NCBI GenBank assembly: GCA_947283485.1
Contig: CAMYOU010000027.1
Location: forward strand, 1 to 14,249
From: an uncultured Peptostreptococcaceae bacterium
Lineage (GTDB): Bacteria; Bacillota; Clostridia; Tissierellales; Peptoniphilaceae
Length of the DNA: 14,249 nucleotides
Direction of reading: 5' to 3'
In this document: positions 12,864 to 14,249 of the stretch, piece after piece
How the letters are laid out: each line of letters begins with the position of its first letter
Numbering within the stretch: position 1 is the stretch's first letter
Program-made: the position numbers and the translations under genes
Notes under the pieces: generated by a model
Databases searched by the model: none
The model's input: only the letters and a program-made list of their open reading frames with translations
Told to the model about the DNA's origin: nothing

Positions 12864-13859
12864 ATGAAAATTATGTGGTCACGGCGGACGTCGTCAGGTG
12901 CATTGCGCAAATGGATTGCGATTCTCGCGCTTGTGTGCCTCTGTGCGTCCTGTGGACGCACAGGGGCACCGACGGCGTCTGACGGAGAAGCGTTTCATAC
13001 CGAGACCGGATCCGTTCCGACAACGGCAGAGAGGGTCGAAGTCCGTCGTTTCTACAAAGTCCCCGCCGGACGGGAGAGAGATTTTGATCCGGAAGTGATG
13101 GAGACCGCACGAAAACCCCTGACCGAGGCCTATCTCTCGCTTGTACAGGAGATTTTTTCCAAAAAGATGGATGCCATCGATCTTACGGATTACACGTTCT
13201 TCAACCGCGTGACGCTCTATGACGGAGACAAGGCATATCCTGTGGACATCTACATCGAAACGACCTATCTTGAGTCGGACGAAAGAGATCATGAAACATC
13301 GCACAGTGCAGCGGTTGATCCGCGCGCACAGGAGTCCACGGGGCGCGTGCTGACGGTGGCGGAAAACGATCGACTCAATGAGCTCAGCCTCCTTATGGAG
13401 TCGGTGCTGCGTGCACGGGAACTCGCACCTGTGGTGGACGTGCCGGAGGAAGCAGACGCGATCAGGTTTGAGTATATTCAGGGGACACGCGCAGAAGGAG
13501 AGGAACAGTTCTCCTATGCAATCGATCCGGCGGATTACTCGGAACTGCTTGCCGTTCTCAGGGAACTGAGAGACGAGAAATACAGAATCTCGGAGGATGA
13601 AATTCTGACCAAGGAGCTTGATCCGTCGGAGTCTTGGATCTGGGAATTGGGCGTCGATGCGTACGTGACGATCGAGCAGGATGAATTTCGCTATCGGACG
13701 ACCTTTTCTCTGGAGAAACTCTACACCTTGGAAGAGGACTTCGAGTTTCGATGTTTCCAAGACTCCTACCACGAAGAACCTCTCTATCGGATTCCGAAAG
13801 ACAATCCGCAAGTCCAAAAACTGCGCGATTTATTGCAGAGATACCACGCCGCAGTGTAA
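12864..13859 (+). CDS. Putative lipoprotein of unknown function
   Basis: A 331-residue protein. The N-terminus has several basic residues, a hydrophobic core and a lipobox LCASC with C30. The mature part is acidic and contains two sections that may be alike in plan: one around DYTFFNRVTLYDGDKAYPVD (about 110) and one around WELGVDAYVTIEQDEFRYRT (about 262). It ends with a helix, VQKLRDLLQRYH. The ATG at 12864 follows AGGAGG at a spacing of six; GTG 12858 is a less likely start. Codon use is more even (more CTG, CTT, CGG) than in the metal, thiamine and hydrogenase genes. I do not recognise the family. The membrane protein gene downstream may belong to the same locus. Confidence 0.85.
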   Translation: MKIMWSRRTSSGALRKWIAILALVCLCASCGRTGAPTASDGEAFHTETGSVPTTAERVEVRRFYKVPAGRERDFDPEVMETARKPLTEAYLSLVQEIFSKKMDAIDLTDYTFFNRVTLYDGDKAYPVDIYIETTYLESDERDHETSHSAAVDPRAQESTGRVLTVAENDRLNELSLLMESVLRARELAPVVDVPEEADAIRFEYIQGTRAEGEEQFSYAIDPADYSELLAVLRELRDEKYRISEDEILTKELDPSESWIWELGVDAYVTIEQDEFRYRTTFSLEKLYTLEEDFEFRCFQDSYHEEPLYRIPKDNPQVQKLRDLLQRYHAAV

Positions 13860-13881
13860 GCGGTGCATATCAAGTGACGAG

Positions 13882-13906
13882 AAAGGGGCGGTTCGCCCCT
13901 TTTTTT
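13882..13906 (+). terminator. Intrinsic terminator after the third lipoprotein gene
   Basis: AAAGGGGCG (13882-13890) pairs perfectly with CGCCCCTTT (13894-13902), loop GTT, and runs into T7 (13900-13906). It stands only 17 bases before the next start codon, so it could also act as an attenuator for that gene. Confidence 0.9.
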
Positions 13907-13922
13907 ACAAAGGGGGAATTTC

Positions 13923-14249
13923 ATGGAGAAAAAAAATCGATATTTCTCCGCAGAACTGGCGCATGTCTTTTCGCACCCTGTCTTCTGGCTCTGTGTGGCG
14001 ATCTCGACCTATTTGCTTTTTCAGTCGGGAGCGAAGTTCGACCGGATGCAGGAGATAGAGGGTGCGGTGACGCGCGGCGGGGAATATCTTGGCGCCTATT
14101 CCGTGAGGAACGTATTTGATGCGGCAACGAGCAATGCGGCGATTTTTCTGTGGCCGTTTTTTATCGGACTGCCCTATGTATTCGAGTACGGGATTGAGCG
14201 CATGCACGGATATGATCTTCATATCGGATTGAGGCTCGCACGGAGCGGC
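13923..14249 (+). CDS. Multi-pass membrane protein, N-terminal part only; possibly an ABC-2-type permease
   Basis: An open frame of 109 codons starts at ATG 13923 with AAAGGGGG upstream and runs off the window without a stop. Residues 17-34 (SHPVFWLCVAISTYLLF region) form a first membrane helix, a soluble loop follows (about 35-70), and residues 71-88 (AAIFLWPFFIGLPYVFEY region) form a second. A helix near the N-terminus, a 35-residue outer loop and a second helix ending near charged residues are common in ABC-2-type permeases that export peptides or confer self-protection, but no diagnostic motif is present. Its place after a lipoprotein gene is compatible with such a system. The function stays open. 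Confidence 0.7.
   Translation, partial: MEKKNRYFSAELAHVFSHPVFWLCVAISTYLLFQSGAKFDRMQEIEGAVTRGGEYLGAYSVRNVFDAATSNAAIFLWPFFIGLPYVFEYGIERMHGYDLHIGLRLARSG

Noticed and set aside
1..14249. CRISPR arrays, insertion sequences, phage genes, tRNA and rRNA
   Set aside because: No regularly spaced repeats, transposase or integrase motifs, terminal inverted repeats or RNA-gene signatures were found by reading both strands.

Overview
The window reads as a piece of a moderately GC-rich, Gram-positive anaerobe, most likely a Bacillota of the Clostridia/Tissierellia type. The reasons are strong AGGAGG-type ribosome sites, frequent TTG/GTG starts, extended -10 promoters, many intrinsic terminators, a YitT-family membrane protein, a ComEB-type dCMP deaminase, a viroplasmin-type RNase H and a monomeric [FeFe] hydrogenase. 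I cannot name the species from the sequence. No phage, IS element, tRNA, rRNA or CRISPR array was seen.

Layout. Positions 1-827 (minus) hold the N-terminal part of a GT4-type glycosyltransferase that runs off the left edge. Positions 911-2594 (minus) form a compact operon: RNase H with a viroplasmin domain, then MscL with an added zinc ribbon, then a CoA-pyrophosphatase-type Nudix hydrolase, ending in a terminator. Divergent from it, 2700-5424 (plus) is a metal-resistance operon: an SmtB/CadC-like repressor and a Zn/Cd/Pb P1B-ATPase, with a recognisable operator and a duplicated Shine-Dalgarno/start unit.

Positions 5435-7452 (plus) carry a two-gene thiamine salvage operon: a short, divergent ThiM overlapping a ThiE fused to a HAD phosphatase. 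A YitT-family gene (plus) converges on comEB (minus), and divergent from comEB is a lipoprotein gene. A [FeFe] hydrogenase and a small NuoE-like [2Fe-2S] protein form a minus-strand operon at 9936-11790, transcribed back-to-back with a second lipoprotein gene. After an AT-richer 370-base non-coding stretch with a lone terminator, hairpins, a G8 tract and two tiny overlapping leader ORFs come a third lipoprotein gene and the start of a multi-pass membrane protein that runs off the right edge.

How the genes fit together. Most units are ordinary housekeeping or stress functions. The parts I find least ordinary are the ThiE-HAD fusion beside a ThiM with altered pocket motifs, the hydrogenase/NuoE-like pair without maturation genes nearby, the tandem translation-start duplication in front of the metal repressor, and the structured leader in front of the third lipoprotein gene. 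Two long ORFs antisense to the ATPase and to the hydrogenase were examined and rejected as codon-bias shadows.
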